Assembly (NCBI RefSeq): GCF_001522545.3
Contig: NC_031770.1
Location: forward strand, 33,978,710 to 34,042,709
Direction of reading: 5' to 3'
DNA: 64,000 bases
From: Parus major
Taxonomy: Eukaryota; Chordata; Aves; Passeriformes; Paridae
Shown here: piece after piece, positions 10,557-23,600 of the stretch
How the letters are laid out: each line of letters opens with the position of its first letter
How positions within the stretch are numbered: position 1 is the stretch's first letter
The notes under the pieces: model-generated
Seen by the model: the letters and a program-made list of their open reading frames with translations, nothing else
Databases searched by the model: none
Told to the model about the DNA's origin: nothing
Translations under genes and position numbers: made by a program

Positions 10557-13500
10557 GAAGAAGTGACTAGAAGATTTTGATTTCTGGAGGGCAGCAATGT
10601 TTGGTATTCCAAGAGGATGCTGAGGAACGGTTTCCTGTCCCTGAAGAGTCCTGCAGGAACTGCTGGTAGGTGTTTTGGAGTTTAGGTCTGATCCCTTGTC
10701 TCAGTGTCCTCTACTGTATTGTGTCATGTGTTTAGGTTTAGCATTATTTATTCCAGTTCCTACCTCTTATGGCTCTAAGGGTCACTGTCATTGGCTACAC
10801 GTCTGCTGCTCCTGAAGGGCCCCTCCTGTGCAGAGGGAGCACTCTGGGTGAGGAGCAGGCTGTGCCAATTGTGGTGGGTGTGTGTCACCTCTTCTGCAGC
10901 CTCTGCTGGGGCACAAAGATGGACAACAGGGTGGCACAAACAGGTGCCTGCAGCCACCTCTGCCAGCTGCTGCTGAGCATGATGGTGTTTAGAAGTCATT
11001 GGCCTCAGGAGCTTTAACTCTCACTTAAAAGTGCCCCTTGAAATCTAGCACTTGGAGCCTCTTCTTCATTTGTTTGTAGATTTTACCTCACTGTGGAAAC
11101 ACTGAGAATTTTAAGGCACATGTCCAGTAAAGCCAAGATATAATAAGTTAGAGTGTGATGTAAAATTACGTTAGCGGAAGTGCAGTCAGCTCAGTGTGGA
11201 CCCTCTCACTCAGAAACAAAGTACCCATGCACAAATCTAATGAGCTTTAGCTAATGTGATTTAACTTTGCAGTAGTCTTTAATTAGTCTTTCCATTCCCT
11301 GTGTCTTCTAATCAGTGCAGACTTCAGATCTTCTATATCCCTGTGTATCTAGTGCATACTGTATGGTACCATAAAGTTTAAGAAGAGTACAGATCTGCAA
11401 AGCCCCTTCCAAGAGGAGAAAAATATTGCTGTCTCCTATTATGTGTGGTTTACTTTAAAATACAATTAGGTTTCCTCAGTGGCCCTGTTGTATGCTCTCT
11501 AAATACAGCTCTGGAAGTTGATTTAACTTCTGTTATTAATCTCAGCAGCTTTTTATGGCATTGTGTAGCAAAGCTGTAAGAAATAGAGATTATCCCTTAA
11601 ATAAGTGTAAAGATATGCAGGATTCTCATAACAGCCTAACTGCAGGTATGCTATACTGCTGTGTAATAGACCCTACACTTAGAATAAAGTTTAAACTATC
11701 ATTTCTCTACAACTATTTTGTGGGATTTCTTTTTGTCTGAATTTCCAGAAAAGTCAAGGTGACCAGAACTTTCCCTGATGGTTTAGAAATTTGGGCATAA
11801 AATTAAGGTAAGCAAACTAACCCACACTTAAAATTGTTTGTCTGTGTTATAACGTTAACATTCTTTACGCTGGGGGGTGATGCCAATATTTGTGAGATAA
11901 TAACAAACACTGCTGCAACCATAAGGTTGTGACAACTTCTGTCCCATGGGTGAGAAGTCTGTGAAACTTTAGAGAAGTCATTTTATCTCATGGGTAAAGG
12001 TCCAGGGTACAGCAGCACCTGAGTTCTGCACTAAGCTGATGTCTTCTTTCGGGACACTTTCCTCTATGTTGCTTATTTCCAAGAAGCCTGGAGTAACATA
12101 ATTATTTTTCAGCCCTCTGTGTATCTGTCAGATTCTGTAGAAATTTGTTAACAAAACATAAATGATGTTGGCAACGCATGTTATTGTATAAGTGAGAATT
12201 CTACCAGTATTGTTGATTCTGCAGGAAAATCCATAAAATTTACAAAATTCCAGAGTATAGATAACTCATTGTACTTTACAAACTGGTCAAGTGATGAAGA
12301 ACATAGATCAAAAAAAAAAAAAGTAAAAGGCAGCACATAGGCAAAAAAAGAGAAAAGCAAATGTTTGTAGCCTACTTGTATCAGACTATGTTTTAGAGAA
12401 ATTTTTTGCTATCTTTAAAATAAAGCAGAAGTGTTGTTTATTAAATTAAACAAACTCATTTAAACTTTTAGTCAACTTTAACCAGTCAACTTAATGGAAA
12501 AGAAAGAATGAAGTTACAAATACTGTCATCAAAGCAAGAGTATTCAAGGTGTTTGGCCTTGAAGATATTTATATAGAATTTATTAAAATATATTGGTGGC
12601 TGGGTAAAAAAAAAAAAAAAAAGAAATCTCATCATAAATACATTTCCTAGTCCTGAGATTAAATGGAAGAATAACCACATTTGAAAACTAAAAAATGGTA
12701 AAATTTCCTTTGTGTTATTCTTCTGTTTGGCATGAATTAAATGTCTTTGCTTATAGAAGTAGCTATTACAGCAGTACTGATGAATAGCAAATACCAGGCT
12801 TATGTTCTAAAAAGGCACTTGTGATGATTTTGGGATTTACAGACTGTGACCTCATCTTCCTTTAGCACAGTAAATTGCTTGCAGCTATAAAGAAAAAGAG
12901 ATTAATAGAAGACTTTGAATATAACAGATACAAATAAGAATGGTTTATGTATAAAGGAAAATAAAACTTGTCAGATGTGCTATAGTTCTAAGTGCATTAA
13001 AAATAGGGCACTGCTTTATTTTTATGTTTGAAGCCTTTTAGAAAATTTTGTTTATGGTCTCCTTTGAATTGGGAGGAGATGCTGTCATGACTAAAAAGGG
13101 ACGGAAGTATCAGAGTCTGAAGTTCAGAAATATTTAGTATTAGTTGCTAAATTCACTCTATGATCTCCCAAACTTGCTGGGTTTCATCAAGCAAGACAAA
13201 GTTCCACTCAGTTGTCTTGCTTGGGAAAAAAGTCCATTTTGTGTGAGGAAGGTCTCATCACAGGCATAATGAAACTTAAATAATTGATTTGTTAACTTGG
13301 TTTCCTGAAATATGCTAGTGGGGTGGGAAGAGGTTTTCCCTAGAACTTATGATGGAGAAAGCTTTGCCTAGTCTGACCCTGGATGAGAGATGATAAAAGA
13401 CTCTTTCTTGCTAATTTAAGATCCCACTGTCTCAGTTTTCAGCAGGTGTTGCAGTCTATGCATGGCTACTCCACAATTTATATAATTACTTGACTTATCT

Positions 13501-16216
13501 CAGAATCAAATGACCATAAGAATATAAAATAATGGACTAGAAAAAAAGAACAAACCCCAGTTTGTTATTCCAGTCATGTATTCCTTCTACCATCAGATTC
13601 AATGATTTCTAAGTATCGTTACAGTGATTGAAATCCTTTCTTTCCTAACCTCAAGCCAAATCTCACAAACCCTATCTTCAGTTTAGTTTGGGATGCCAGG
13701 ACTTTTTTGCATTAACTGTGTGGTCTTTCAGACATACAAAAGACCTTGGATACCTCCTGTGCTGATAATGCATCTGTGTTTATTAGACTGACTCCTGTGG
13801 CAGTCTGATCTAAGCCTGTTTCTTATCAGATTGAAAAATCTGGAAGCAAAAGAAGAAAATACCAGCTTATGGCATTCAACAAATTCCATAGAGGGCCGTT
13901 AATTCTGAAAGTTTCTGGCTAGATCAGGTAGCATATTCCTGTCCCTTTTGAAGACTGGATATTGTACAAGAAAATCAGGAGAAAATCATTGCCAATATTT
14001 TCATAGTTCCCATTTCAAAGCTCAGTGCTCCATTTATTCCAGATGCAGCAATCCTTACATAAGACCAAGGCACTCTCTCTTTGATCTGAATGCTTGTTGG
14101 ACTTTAATATTTCTTTTATGCCACTCTCAATACTTAAATCTTGACTTGTGACCATTGAACTGCATGCTGCTGCCCATCAGCCAGCTAAGTCGCCAGAGGC
14201 AGTATCCAGAGCCAGAGCACCCCACATTTGAATGTGTCAATCACATTTTCCCAGCTCAGTATTCTTACCCAGTGAGGCCTGGGGCACTGCACATGGTGTG
14301 ATTATGGGAATGGAGTGTTTTGTTTGGGCACTCAAGAGACAACACTAATAACAGCAAGTGTATCTCCCTGGATACCATACTGACTTTGATAACTGCAGAA
14401 CAAGACTGGGGATCTGAGCTGAACTTACAGGAAAGGCTAAGACTGCAGTGAACAAAAGGATTGTGTTCTGTTCATAGAGGAGGCTCAGTTTTAAGGTACT
14501 ATAGAGGTCTAATCCTTAATTACTTCTGGGATTTTCTGTGTGAAATTTTTGCTAAAATGAGGCTAAGACATTTCTGCTGGTAAAGAGGAAGAAGACATAA
14601 AAGTTTATGACCAGCTACCTAGAGAGGAGGAGCATGGGGCCTCACAGTGGTCAGCAACTCTCAATAGCAGCTTTCTGAGGATCACTGGTGAAGTAATGAA
14701 TGCTTTTTATTCTGCAGTGCTTCCTTCAGTGCTAAGCCTCCTGCATTTGCAGTGTATCTCTTCTCAGGTTAGAGATGTTACAAAGGGAATGGCAGTCATT
14801 GCTCCTCTGGGAATGTTGACATCATGACAGAATATCTAGCAAAATGATGAACTGAGTGTGTATCCCCGCCTCTGTTTACAGGCTGCCTACCTGTAGATGG
14901 TCCATGCTGAACATGAAACAAATCACTTCCAAGTATGGCTGTATTACCACAGGAAGGATTGTTGTGAGGCTTAGGTGTGGACTTGTGTTCATCGCCACTT
15001 GTGAAAGGTCATACTAAGATGTATTTCTAATGTCTTTACCATGTTGAAATATGAAGCACATCTCCATAGTGCAGAGGAAGTCCAAGGTTTTCTCCTGAAG
15101 CAGTGGCTCACATCACAAAAAGAAAGTTTTTTTTGTTATCAAGGAGCCAACCACAAATACTTTTGTGGTGGGACATTGCCTGCATCCTCCAGTGAATATG
15201 AATAGTGGCAGGCAATGCAGAACTGGATTCCAAATGCCCAAGGTGCCTGTTTGGCTAATTTGGTGGAAATGTGTAATCATACAGTTATGCCAGATATACA
15301 TTACTTTTGTAGGGCTTTTTAGATCTTTCAGTAGAGACATAGACAAAGAAAGGAAGTGAGGAACTGAAACTGCATCCCAGAGAGCAGAGGTGGACTTTTG
15401 TCTAGTCAATGGAAAGTTAGGTGTTTAAATGCAGAAGCTGGCAGCATTGCATCTTTTCTACTGCAGATGCAGACTTGCATTTGATTTTTCTTTTCAGATC
15501 TTACATACTCCAAAACTGTTCATTTTCCTCTGTAAGTGATTATTTGACAGTCTGCTTGTATTCTCTCACCTTGACTTGTGGCTACCTCACTCTGTCATTG
15601 TGTTGGTTGACTACTGCAAATGAGGCACCAGGGTTTTTTACTGGACAGCACTGTGTCTTTAAGCTTCTGAGAGGTAATATTTTCTGCTGGGGATTGTTTG
15701 TGCATTAATGGTATTTCTTGCATGCTCTTTGAGTTGTATACTTGGTCACTGAAATTACTTTTCATTGCTTCTGTTGTCTCTCTGGGAAGACCATAACAGA
15801 TTGTCTTGCAAATATGTCTTCATGTTAGCATTCAGATTTATGTACAGGCATACACACTGACAATAATAAAAGCTTCTCCCAAATGTTACTGTGAATAAAA
15901 CTTCACTGTCAGCATGTTCACAAGCACCAAACATAGGTCATGAATGTCACTGAACTGAATAGCTTGCGTTTGTCCAAACATTCTCAGTTTCCCCAAAGTT
16001 TTTAAGCCGCCACTGGCAACCAACAGCGTTTCACAAGGAATTACATTCAGATTTTACTTGTCCATTGTTCCATAATTACAGGGTATACCTGATGTTTCTT
16101 AAAGCATGTATTATACAGAGAGCTTAGCTCTTGGATATGAAGTTGTCTAAGGTTATAGTTGAAGATTTTTTTTTAACTTGCAAGAAATGGAAAATCACAG
16201 ATGAGAGACTGCTGTT
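10557..16216. other. Gene-free stretch with one GC-richer patch
   Basis: No gene is recognised. Bases 10770-11020 are noticeably richer in G and C than their surroundings and carry three overlapping chance-like open frames, but no splice sites or motifs I can identify. Poly-A runs occur at about 12310 and 12606-12622. A 12-bp hairpin lies at 13188-13223. The rest is unremarkable AT-rich DNA. Confidence 0.55.
13188..13223. repeat. 12-bp perfect hairpin
   Basis: CAAGCAAGACAA (13188-13199) pairs exactly with TTGTCTTGCTTG (13212-13223) around a 12-base loop. A further TTTC/GAAA pairing is possible outside a small internal loop. The stem is not AT-biased, which makes chance somewhat less likely, but it is too short to call a microRNA precursor. 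Confidence 0.7.
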
Positions 16217-16218
16217 TG

Positions 16219-16270
16219 CCTCCCTCCCTCCCTACCTACCTACCTCCCTCCCTTCCTACCTACCTACCTC
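16219..16270. repeat. CCTC/CCTA tetranucleotide microsatellite
   Basis: A pyrimidine-rich tetranucleotide tract alternates between CCTC and CCTA/CTAC units over about 52 bases, with a single CTTC interruption. It is likely length-polymorphic. Confidence 0.85.
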
Positions 16271-17720
16271 AACTTGGTTACCAATACATGCTGTGATTCT
16301 TATCTTGTTGAATAATGAGAAGTGGAGACGGTTCAGAGCTGACTGAGACTGCCTACCAGTTGTTAGTGTCATTTCTTCCATATGCCCACAGGCATTATTT
16401 CTGAGTCTAACCAGTGGTAATTTATATTTATTGCCTGTTTGTCAAAATGGAAAAAAAAGAGAAAAATATGTCTGAAAACTGTTTTAATACAGTTTGGGGT
16501 TCTGCCAACAGGCAGCAAAGTCATTATTTCTGCTGCAGCATGGGATGCACATAGGGGCAATGGTCTTGCTGTTTCTTACCTTTTTATAGGCTGCTCTATT
16601 TGGCATTACTGATAGAAATGACACAGACAACTTGGAAGGCTTTCCCTCTTTGTCCTCCAGATTTACAATACCCTTTTGCAAGCAGAGCTCAAAGGCCTTT
16701 GGAAAGGGTGTCAGCATCATTAACTTCACAGTGAAAGTGCAGAGGCACAGCCGTGCCCCTCCTCTAGAGGGTATTTTGTTCAGTTGTTCAGTGGAACTAA
16801 AAGCAGACTCTTGCGAAGGAAGATCAGTCTCTGCCTGATCCCATAAAAGAGAAGATGTGGTTAACTAGCAAAGCTGATACAGGAACACAAGATCCTGTAG
16901 ATCTGCTGAAGTGCTTGTTAGATGATATGTGGGAATGTGTTAGAAGAGGGCTCTGCTTCCAGCATCTGCACCATCATATTTACTTTTTGTGTGTGCTGAT
17001 GGAGCAATTTGTTTCTCTTCCTCCTCAGCAGCACAAGCGCTCCCTCATTCCACCTGTTCTTTCAGTAAGAGATGATAAAAGAGAGCACAAGAAATCCCTG
17101 CCAGCCATCTCTCTTGGGATGGTGCAAATCTAGGTGCTGAGGTGCCAACAGACACTCTCCTGGCAGCATTCTTGAACAGTGGGGTAGATAGGTGCTCTTT
17201 TGGCCTTTTTCTTCTAACTTGGTGTACGTTGTACAGTTTTCCACCATTTAAGGCATTGTAGAGTTCTTTTTCTTCTCTGTATTGTGTCTGGAGTCTAAGA
17301 CAGGCTTGATTCAAGAAAAATGAGCTTGTAATGCTAAGCATAGCCAGAGACCTCTTTCCTATAAACTAGGTGCCATAATAGCTGGCAAACAAGTGTCCTT
17401 TGATGGATGATACTGATTTTCACAAAGATCCAGAAAGTTTGAATCTGTGCTCTCCTCTGTTACAGAGTCATAGTGCTGGGCTTTCTGTGTTGCAACTTAT
17501 TGCCACCCCAAGACTCTTTAAGATTAAGAATTTCCTTTTAAAAGAAGTCTTGCATGCAAAATAACTTGAATATTGCTTCTTAGGCCATCTGTAAACAGCA
17601 CACTGAAATTTCCTGGAGTTAATAAATGGTAATTAGCTTCTACTACTATTTTAGACATATAATTTTTAGAGCTTAGAATCACAGTGGATTCAGTTTTCAT
17701 TTCAGTATTAATAACCAATT

Positions 17721-17742
17721 ATTGAAACATCATTGAAACATC
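17721..17742. repeat. Exact 11-bp tandem duplication
   Basis: ATTGAAACATC is repeated twice head to tail. No function is apparent. Confidence 0.75.
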
Positions 17743-18157
17743 TCCTTAATCATTTTAAGCTTCATTAACTTTATCAACATACTGCTGATGCAAATTCTGG
17801 CTTTAGATATAGACATTGCAGTACTGTTGCTAACTGCTACGAGATACAATTTTAAAAGCTAGGAGAAATATGTTAAGAAAATGGTATGTTGATGGTTAGA
17901 CTCTCATGATATTCTTAGGCCCAATTCATAAACTGCCTGAAAAAGAAATTTGAGTGCATATTTAAGTGCACTATGATTCATGTATGCTCATGGGTAAATC
18001 CGTATACTGATATTTATGTAAACAAATCCACTAAAGAATCCCAAGAATTAATTAACATCACTTTTAACAGAGAACAGCAAATATATTTTAGAATGTCATT
18101 TTAATAAGATTCATTTTCTCCCTCTGACTTCTGATTCAATTTCTATGGTGATTTTTC

Positions 18158-18177
18158 CTTCAGTTGTACAACTGAAG
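18158..18177. repeat. Perfect 20-bp palindrome
   Basis: CTTCAGTTGTACAACTGAAG is its own reverse complement over all 20 bases with no spacer. The centre TTGTACAA is a symmetric half-site pair that could bind a dimeric factor. This is inference; no conserved element is known to me here. Confidence 0.8.
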
Positions 18178-20309
18178 ATCTTTGGTATATGAAGAAGATT
18201 ATATCCAAGGTATATAGGATATGTTATTAATAATTTTTGTGGGGGGAAGAGGGTTTGTTTCTTTGTATTTTTTCCCTATATTTTATCCACCTCTTTCTTA
18301 AGTTTTAAAAAATCCATCTCAGCTGTGTAGTGATCAAACATTTTCTTTCAATCTGTTCTAATGAGACAGTTAAAAGATTTCAAAATTATGTTTCATGTCA
18401 TGCTTTATACCTCCACTCCTCCTCAACCAAGTGAGTCAGTGAGGAGTGGTACAAGATAAGAAGTTTATCATTTCAGGTCTTGGTCCTAAAGATATCAGCT
18501 TGGGGCTATAACAATGGAATGTTTTTATTGTCAGAAGTTAAATTTTTCAGCAAAAAGAAATTCAAGAAGAATTTCAGCATCATTTTTCTTTATTTTACTT
18601 TTCTTATTTTATAATAAAGAGAGAAAATTTGCAAGAAATCTAGTACTCTGCATGCCTCCAGGACTTTACCTGCACACACAGTGGATGTTAACACTGTGCA
18701 ATTACCTAATATGACATAGAACCAGTGCTGCAAATCTTTATTTACCATGGTTGATGCACTGGTTTTGACAACTTTATTTTCCCAATGATGCCTTCACGCA
18801 TAAAGACGTGAGAATAGAGCCATAATGTGCTTGATTTTCCTTTGGTTTTTGGAAGGATCTGGAAGAGATGTATAACTCCTTTTCAAAAGGATACTGTACT
18901 TAAATGCTTTGAAACTCTGCCGATAAGTCAGTGACAGATATCTGCGTGACTCATAAAGAGAACTGGTCTTTCAGGTCACATAAGTGCTTTTGAAATTTTT
19001 AGCTTGTGTCATTCATAAAAATATTTACAAAAGATGTTTTTAACTTAACACATACCCCATGCCTTCTTCCCCCACCATGACTGAATTAAAAGTCTAGACA
19101 GGGCAGCTGGTTCAGAGCCTTGTTTCTGGTAGAAGGCTGGATGAGCTCCACTAATATTAAGATTTTTGGCTTTGGCATCAAAAGGCTGAATTTTCTTGGA
19201 ACATCAAAACTATTTTTCTGCTGTGATATTGACACTGGTGCAAAATGTATGTTGTGAATAGCAGTTGATTTTGTTATGATATAAGTGTGCAGTAGGCGGA
19301 GATGTTTTCCTTCTGATATTTGTGTCAGGGAGAAGCTGCTAATAGTAATGTAGTAGAGAAGAAAGAAATCAGGTAGCAAAGTGCAAAACAATTTTGTTTT
19401 ACTTGATTTAAGCCTAAAAGGCCATGCACTTAACATGAAGGATATATATTTTTAACTCTCTCTTCTGCTCGGTAAGACAGTGGCACGAATGTCATATAAG
19501 GCATAATTCCTGTGAAATTAACATAATGAGTTTATAGATGTTATTTCCCTAGAACTGTAGAAATAACAGAGGAGAGTGGACATTGTATTAGGTCCATAGG
19601 TTTTTCATGGGGCTACAGAAAATACATCTTTCCATCTTTCCACCATGTGGAATGGGAATGGAAAGAAGCATCTGCCAACCCGTGAGAAAGGGTAAAGGAT
19701 CAGTCACTACGGTGCTCAGTGTGCTGTTACTAGACTGTACTGAGAGCATCCTGGGAACACTAATGCAGAAAACTGTGTTATTATGGCAACTAATGCAAAT
19801 GTTGAAGAGGAAACAAGCAAAGATTGGTCTTCTCAGTAGAAACCTGTCTGCTGGAGACACTGGAGGTTCTGCATATGGAGCATGGAGTATTTTTAGAAAC
19901 ATGGAAAAGGGATAGTCAGTCTAGATAATAAACTGGCAGCAAAGATGTGCAAAAATATCTTGTGGTACTAACCATAGAATGAGTAATGACAAGGTCTAAT
20001 AGTGGTGATGGTTCTATGAAAAGTGTCAAGTTGTGGTTTCAATAGCAGACAAAAGGGCAAACAATGTGAGGAGCTACTAAAAGAGTAAAAAAACCCCATT
20101 AATTATGCCATTTTCTAAATCTGTGGAGGACTCACACCATGAGTTCTATGCACTAGGGCTGCAAAAAATGTACAGAGAGGATAACATGCTCAAAGGTATG
20201 GTATTACCTCTATATAGGAAAGGACCACATAGACTGACATTACTCGCTGAGATTACTGAGGAATGATAGAGATCTGTACTTAAAAGTAGCATAGACAGGA
20301 TGAATATGG

Positions 20310-20314
20310 GTCGC
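20310..20314. repeat. Target-site duplication, left copy (GTCGC)
   Basis: GTCGC abuts the TGTACTAG end of the LTR insertion and recurs at 20663-20667. A 5-bp duplication fits ERVL-type or class I integration. Confidence 0.82.
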
Positions 20315-20662
20315 TGTACTAGTTTGAAATCAAACCAGTGAGAGATCGCAAGTCAGAATTATAATTTAATAGGAAAATGATAAAAAGAATAAATGCAATA
20401 ATATCAAAAACACTGACAGAGTCAGAATACAGCCTGGAACCCTGTTAGGGTGATGGTAGTAGTCCAGATGAGGTGGTCTTGTTGNNNNNNNNNNNNNNNN
20501 NNNNNNNNNNNNNNNNNNNNNNNNNNNNNNNNNNNNNNNNNNNNNNNNNNNNNNNNNNNNNNNNNNNNNNNNNNNNNNNNNNNNGGGGAGGCAGGGAGCA
20601 CTGCCTCACCTGGTTTCAACAGTACATGAGGATGGTGATAGAATATACTGCAACCCAGGACA
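20315..20662 (-). mobile_element. ERVL-type LTR insertion interrupted by assembly gap
   Basis: The minus strand begins TGTCCTGGGTTGCAG (20662 inward), a start I recognise as typical of abundant songbird ERVL LTRs, and ends with CTAGTACA at 20315. Exact GTCGC duplications flank the two ends. Known sequence is 170 bases on the left (R/U5 side, with a polyadenylation-type ATTAAA on the minus strand near 20370) and 78 bases on the right (U3 start), separated by 100 N. The order U3, gap, R-U5 is what a single LTR would give, so a solo LTR with its middle missing is simplest. A full provirus collapsed into the gap would also leave these ends, since the gap length is arbitrary. The family name is from memory, not a search. 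Confidence 0.85.
20485..20584. other. Assembly gap of 100 N
   Basis: Exactly 100 undetermined bases, the conventional placeholder for a gap of unknown size. It lies wholly inside the LTR insertion, so the repeat probably caused the break. Confidence 0.98.
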
Positions 20663-20667
20663 GTCGC
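20663..20667. repeat. Target-site duplication, right copy (GTCGC)
   Basis: Exact copy of 20310-20314, directly after the ACA end of the insertion. Confidence 0.82.
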
Positions 20668-23600
20668 ATGTGCAGTTTTTCCTTAAAACAAACAAAACTC
20701 TCAAAGCATTAAGAGAATATTTAGTTAATTGGGTACTAGTTCAAAGCATGAATGATAGGAAGACGACTTTTCACCAAATGTATGACTAAACTGTGGAATA
20801 CATTATTGCAAAAAACTGTGGATGCCAGATCTTGGGATAACTTCAAAAACTAATGGAACAAATTCATGCATGAGAGATGCTCTTAATAGGCAATTAAATG
20901 CAGAGATACCACCTTCATCAGAGAAACTCCAGAGCTGAGGTGTAGATGGCCGGAAGGTGTGAGACCATGGTGAGGCAGCAGCACTACTCCTACATTCTTT
21001 CCTAACCATCCACTTATAGCCACTGCCAGAAGCAAGTGTAGTGTACAAGATGGTTTAGGTTGTTTCTCAGTCTGGTGTTGTCAGGTCAGTCTTAACATGT
21101 GCTGCTCTGATATTCAGAGACCTAAGTTTCAGTTCAGGGCAGCAATATGGACAGCGTGCCATGGAGCAGAGAGATAAGAGACCCTGCCCTGTAGTAATGA
21201 TTTCTTATTGTAGTAGGTTTTACAGCTGAGCAACTAAAATGATGAAGCAGAAAGAGGGAACATTTTGGATGATGATGTCAGGTTAATGACTGTGGTATAT
21301 TGCAGTTAAAAGCATAAAGAGACTTGTTAATCATCTGTGGAGTGTGGTCTCTGCTGCTGGTGGTACCCTAATTCAGAAGATAAGGGAACAGTGGTGATGT
21401 ACTTGAGCTGGAGATAAAGTCCCACATATGTGGCGAAAAGATGGGTACAGAAAAGGCAGTTTTAGTTTGGTTAAGGAGGGTCAGTAGAAATAACAAGATC
21501 TGATGGGAAAAAATAACATACAATCAAAGAAATTGAAAGACCATTGATAATGTGCAGAGGAATGGAGTACATTCAGAGGCACTTGCAATTCTGGTATTTA
21601 TTAACTTTGAACAGACTTCAGAGGCAGCTTGTAATTCTGGTATTTATTAACGTTTGCCTATTTATTTTTCTGAATTTAATGTACTTTTAAGGTAGATTAT
21701 TGTTTCCTGGCAATGAACATTCATTTTAATGAATGTGGATCCTCTCTGATTAGATTTCAAGTTTTAGGTGAATAAGTAGAATTTGGCAATTAGATTTTTT
21801 GAGAAAAAAAAAAGACTGAAGAACCCCATGAAGAAAGAAGATGGTAGGACTGAAATATATTTTAAAATATGGACATGAAGCACTGGAAATATTAGTGTTA
21901 AAATTTTCTGATATAGTTGGTATTGTTTGTCTGAAAATATGTATATATTTTCATATTTACCAAGTGTTCAAGTATCATCACTGAGGGAAGCATGGCAAGT
22001 TGTGATGGACATGAAAAAGGCCTTATTGGCCTTTTGTTTACTGATATAATTTGCTATCAATCTTCCCAGTTCTCTGGATTTGGTTGTAGAGTGGGTGGGA
22101 AAGAGTATTACCTTCAGGGATGCTGGCAGGGCTCAGCTTTGGCAAATGGACTGCCAGAAAGCTCCTGTAGAAGCAATTTGTTTGTTTATTTTACATACCT
22201 GTAGCTACTTCAAAATATTTCCTTTGCCATCAGGATGGAATTTATAAAATATGTTGGTTTGAGGATTTTTTTCCCTTTATCAAAGAGAAAGATATTTTTA
22301 CTTGTGATGACTTTTTCTGACACTGGCGGGCAGGTGGCTTGGGCATAATAGCATTTGCCTGGCAAAAGATGGAAGCCAGGATGCTGTTCTCTTGCCAGAT
22401 TCTGCCTGGTTAATTTACCCAGTATCAAAATATTTGCTTACTTTCTTGGATAAAGAAAAGGGAAAAAAAAAAAAAAAGAAGTCAGGATAAAGGAATAAAC
22501 TAGGTTTAGCCCATCAATTATTTTTTTTCACTTTCTAAGCAATTTGCACAAGGAAATAAATCTAAATCCTAAATGATTTTTCTTTACCAGACAGCCCATA
22601 TCAAGATCATATATTGATTACAGCTTGCCTTTTTGTGCTCTGATGCTTTTATTGACTTTTCTCTTCATTGCCCTCTGTTGCAGTACCAAAGTGATTGGAT
22701 TAGTGTGTTTTCCCTGTGGGATTACATGAGAAATCTCAGATGCCTTACAGATGCATATATTAGGTCTCCAAATATTCAGTGTTCATATAAAAAGAACAAG
22801 AAATGTTTAATTTTTAAAGTAAAAGATGAAATACACTGATAAAAATACTTTTATTTTCCTTTTGAAATACCTGGAGATCTGTGAAGAAAAGTAGGAAAAT
22901 CTGTTTAAAGCAGACTTTTCCTCAGAACAGAAATATGTCAGGACATTTGAATGTCCATAGGTGTTCTGCTAGTCTGTACAAGTCTGATGATATATGCTAG
23001 TGTTACCTTTTTCTTCCCCTTTGTTTCTTTAATTTGGTAGAGAAATATCACTGAGTGGATTCTCTTTTATATTTGGGCTATTGCACACCAGAACAGAGGA
23101 GAAGGTTGCACTTTCGTGACCCTACATATTCCTAGGAAGGGGGTGATTTCTCCAAGGACAGCAGGTATGAACTTCTGAACACCTGAAGTTGTGTGCTTAA
23201 TAGAAGCCACATTTACTTAGGACTTTAGCTTTCCTGTGTTACCTTTTCCCATCAAAGAAAAAAAAGTGCTAGTCCTGTAGGTAATAAAAGTTATAGAAAT
23301 TTCACAGCCAGTGGTATAGCTTTTGTTTTATTGGTAGCTGGGGGAATGTTCATACAAAGTCAAGTTCTGAAATGAGGGAGGAGGTATGAGAGGTGCAGGT
23401 CTGGTGAACACAGGCTGGAGGCTTTGGGATGCTGCTGAGGACGTGACATTTCTAGGTTAAAAACCACTCTGATTTTCTTCAGTGTGAGTTAATACTTTCT
23501 TCCTTTAGTCTTATCTAAGCTAGTTATAAATCTTCTCCCAATCTGGTACGTCAGCATTTCAGTTCTTAATATTTTTGCTTCACACAGTTTCTGTGAGGTA

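Larger units (their letters stand above)
16272..20309. other. Gene-free stretch
   Basis: No gene is recognised. It contains a direct repeat of ATTGAAACATC at 17721-17742 and the 20-bp palindrome at 18158-18177. Frames of about 100 codons at 19086-19436 (minus) and 19588-19915 (both strands) lack motifs or domain-like composition. Confidence 0.55.

Noticed and set aside
16219..16270. Regular tetranucleotide units considered as a CRISPR-like array
   Set aside because: The units are 4 bases long with no spacers, so it is a microsatellite. Nothing prokaryotic is present in the window.
19086..19915. Frames of 102-116 codons
   Set aside because: Both strands are open over the same interval at 19.6-19.9 kb and no motif or splice site supports any of them.
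20422..20712. Open frames across the N gap on both strands
   Set aside because: They are artefacts of translating undetermined bases within the LTR insertion.
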